Positions 41,983 to 42,188 of a stretch of DNA of 42,188 nucleotides are shown one piece after another. The notes beneath the pieces are model-generated. The model ran no database searches. It was not told the origin of the DNA and saw nothing but the letters and a program-made list of their open reading frames with translations. Source of the DNA: Lachnospiraceae bacterium (GTDB lineage Bacteria > Bacillota > Clostridia > Lachnospirales > Lachnospiraceae); assembly GCA_024692885.1 (NCBI GenBank), contig JAILLZ010000096.1, positions 1 to 42,188 on the forward strand, read 5' to 3'. Both the position numbers and the translations under genes were made by a program. The stretch's first letter is position 1. Every line of letters begins with the position of its first letter.

Positions 41983-42188
41983 ATGGAGATTGGTTATTCT
42001 AATGCAAGAATTTTAAGACGGGTACTGATATTTGTGGCTATAACGGCAGTGCTTTTGTTCCTGGTTGGGGTGAAAAAAGCAGTTGCCGCCACCACTGTGA
42101 AGATGAACCTTGTGGTTCAGACGACTTCGGGCGAAGAAATATTCAGAGAAGTAGTGCCTTTGTCATACAGTGAGGATACAGGAAAAGC
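41983..42188 (+). CDS. Third tandem secreted protein, 3' end outside window
   Basis: The frame is open from ATG 41983 to the window edge (68 codons). It begins MEIGYSNARILRR, then a hydrophobic core and a probable signal-peptidase site after KKAVAA, matching the N-terminal layout of the two genes before it (MxxxYxxxRxLKR). The next residues (VKMNLVVQTTSGEEIF) correspond to the start of the shared N-terminal domain. GGGAG lies before the ATG with a short 3-nt gap. 15 bp separate it from the previous stop, so it is in the same transcript. Confidence 0.75.
   Translation, partial: MEIGYSNARILRRVLIFVAITAVLLFLVGVKKAVAATTVKMNLVVQTTSGEEIFREVVPLSYSEDTGK

Overview
The window looks like chromosomal DNA of a low-GC, Gram-positive anaerobe of the Clostridia, most likely a Lachnospiraceae member of the Butyrivibrio/Pseudobutyrivibrio type. 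That placement is an inference. It rests on strong AGGAGG-type ribosome binding sites with many TTG/GTG starts, a domain-swapped GH3 beta-glucosidase of the kind known from Butyrivibrio and Ruminococcus, a NiaR repressor, BioY, a Y-family polymerase with a YolD-like partner, and very many HD-GYP proteins. No ribosomal or other phylogenetic marker beyond one tRNA is present.

Layout. Bases 1-1205 are the 3' end of a tyrosine-recombinase gene abutting the 3' end of a tRNA-Leu(CAG) gene (1217-1300, minus), so an integrated element probably ends here and extends to the left. Then come an EAL phosphodiesterase with a degenerate GGDEF (1829-3877), a 60-residue ORF, a PucR-type regulator, a membrane HD-GYP+GGDEF protein (minus), a permuted GH3 beta-glucosidase and an Sfp-type phosphopantetheinyl transferase. 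Two odd non-coding stretches follow, on either side of a degenerate HD-GYP gene: a 246-bp long-inverted-repeat element (10977-11222) and an array of five imperfect dyads at 61-64 bp spacing (12023-12314). From 12443 to 18352 lie an alpha/beta hydrolase, a condensation-like acyltransferase, a zinc-ribbon membrane protein, DNA polymerase Y with a YolD-like protein, and an Mbeg1-like hydrolase. NiaR (minus) is divergent from a stand-alone PTS EIIC-like membrane protein, with a palindrome sitting between the -35 and -10 of the latter.

From 20306 come an Spx/ArsC-like protein and an MBL-fold hydrolase. Next is a four-gene signalling block: an S-component-like/Cache/HD-GYP protein, a 1403-residue beta-propeller hybrid histidine kinase with receiver and HPt, a double-receiver response regulator, and a 7TM/HD-GYP protein with lost metal ligands and a duplicated C-terminal module. 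BioY (with a BirA-like operator) plus an AlkD-like protein follow, then a GPH sugar symporter (minus). The last block is a CHASE2 adenylate cyclase, a TIM-barrel isomerase, a GAF/HD-GYP protein, and a tandem family of at least three secreted MucBP/B-repeat proteins. The first of these is frameshifted and the third runs off the window.

The common theme is nucleotide second messengers. Five HD-GYP-family proteins (two or three probably catalytically altered), one EAL, one intact and one degenerate GGDEF, and one class III adenylate cyclase occur in about 36 kb, interleaved with carbohydrate use, vitamin uptake and cell-surface genes. A plausible reading is that several independent sensors (extracellular Cache, propeller, CHASE2, GAF) feed c-di-GMP and cAMP pools that control surface proteins and metabolism. 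Only the gene content, not the wiring, is visible here.
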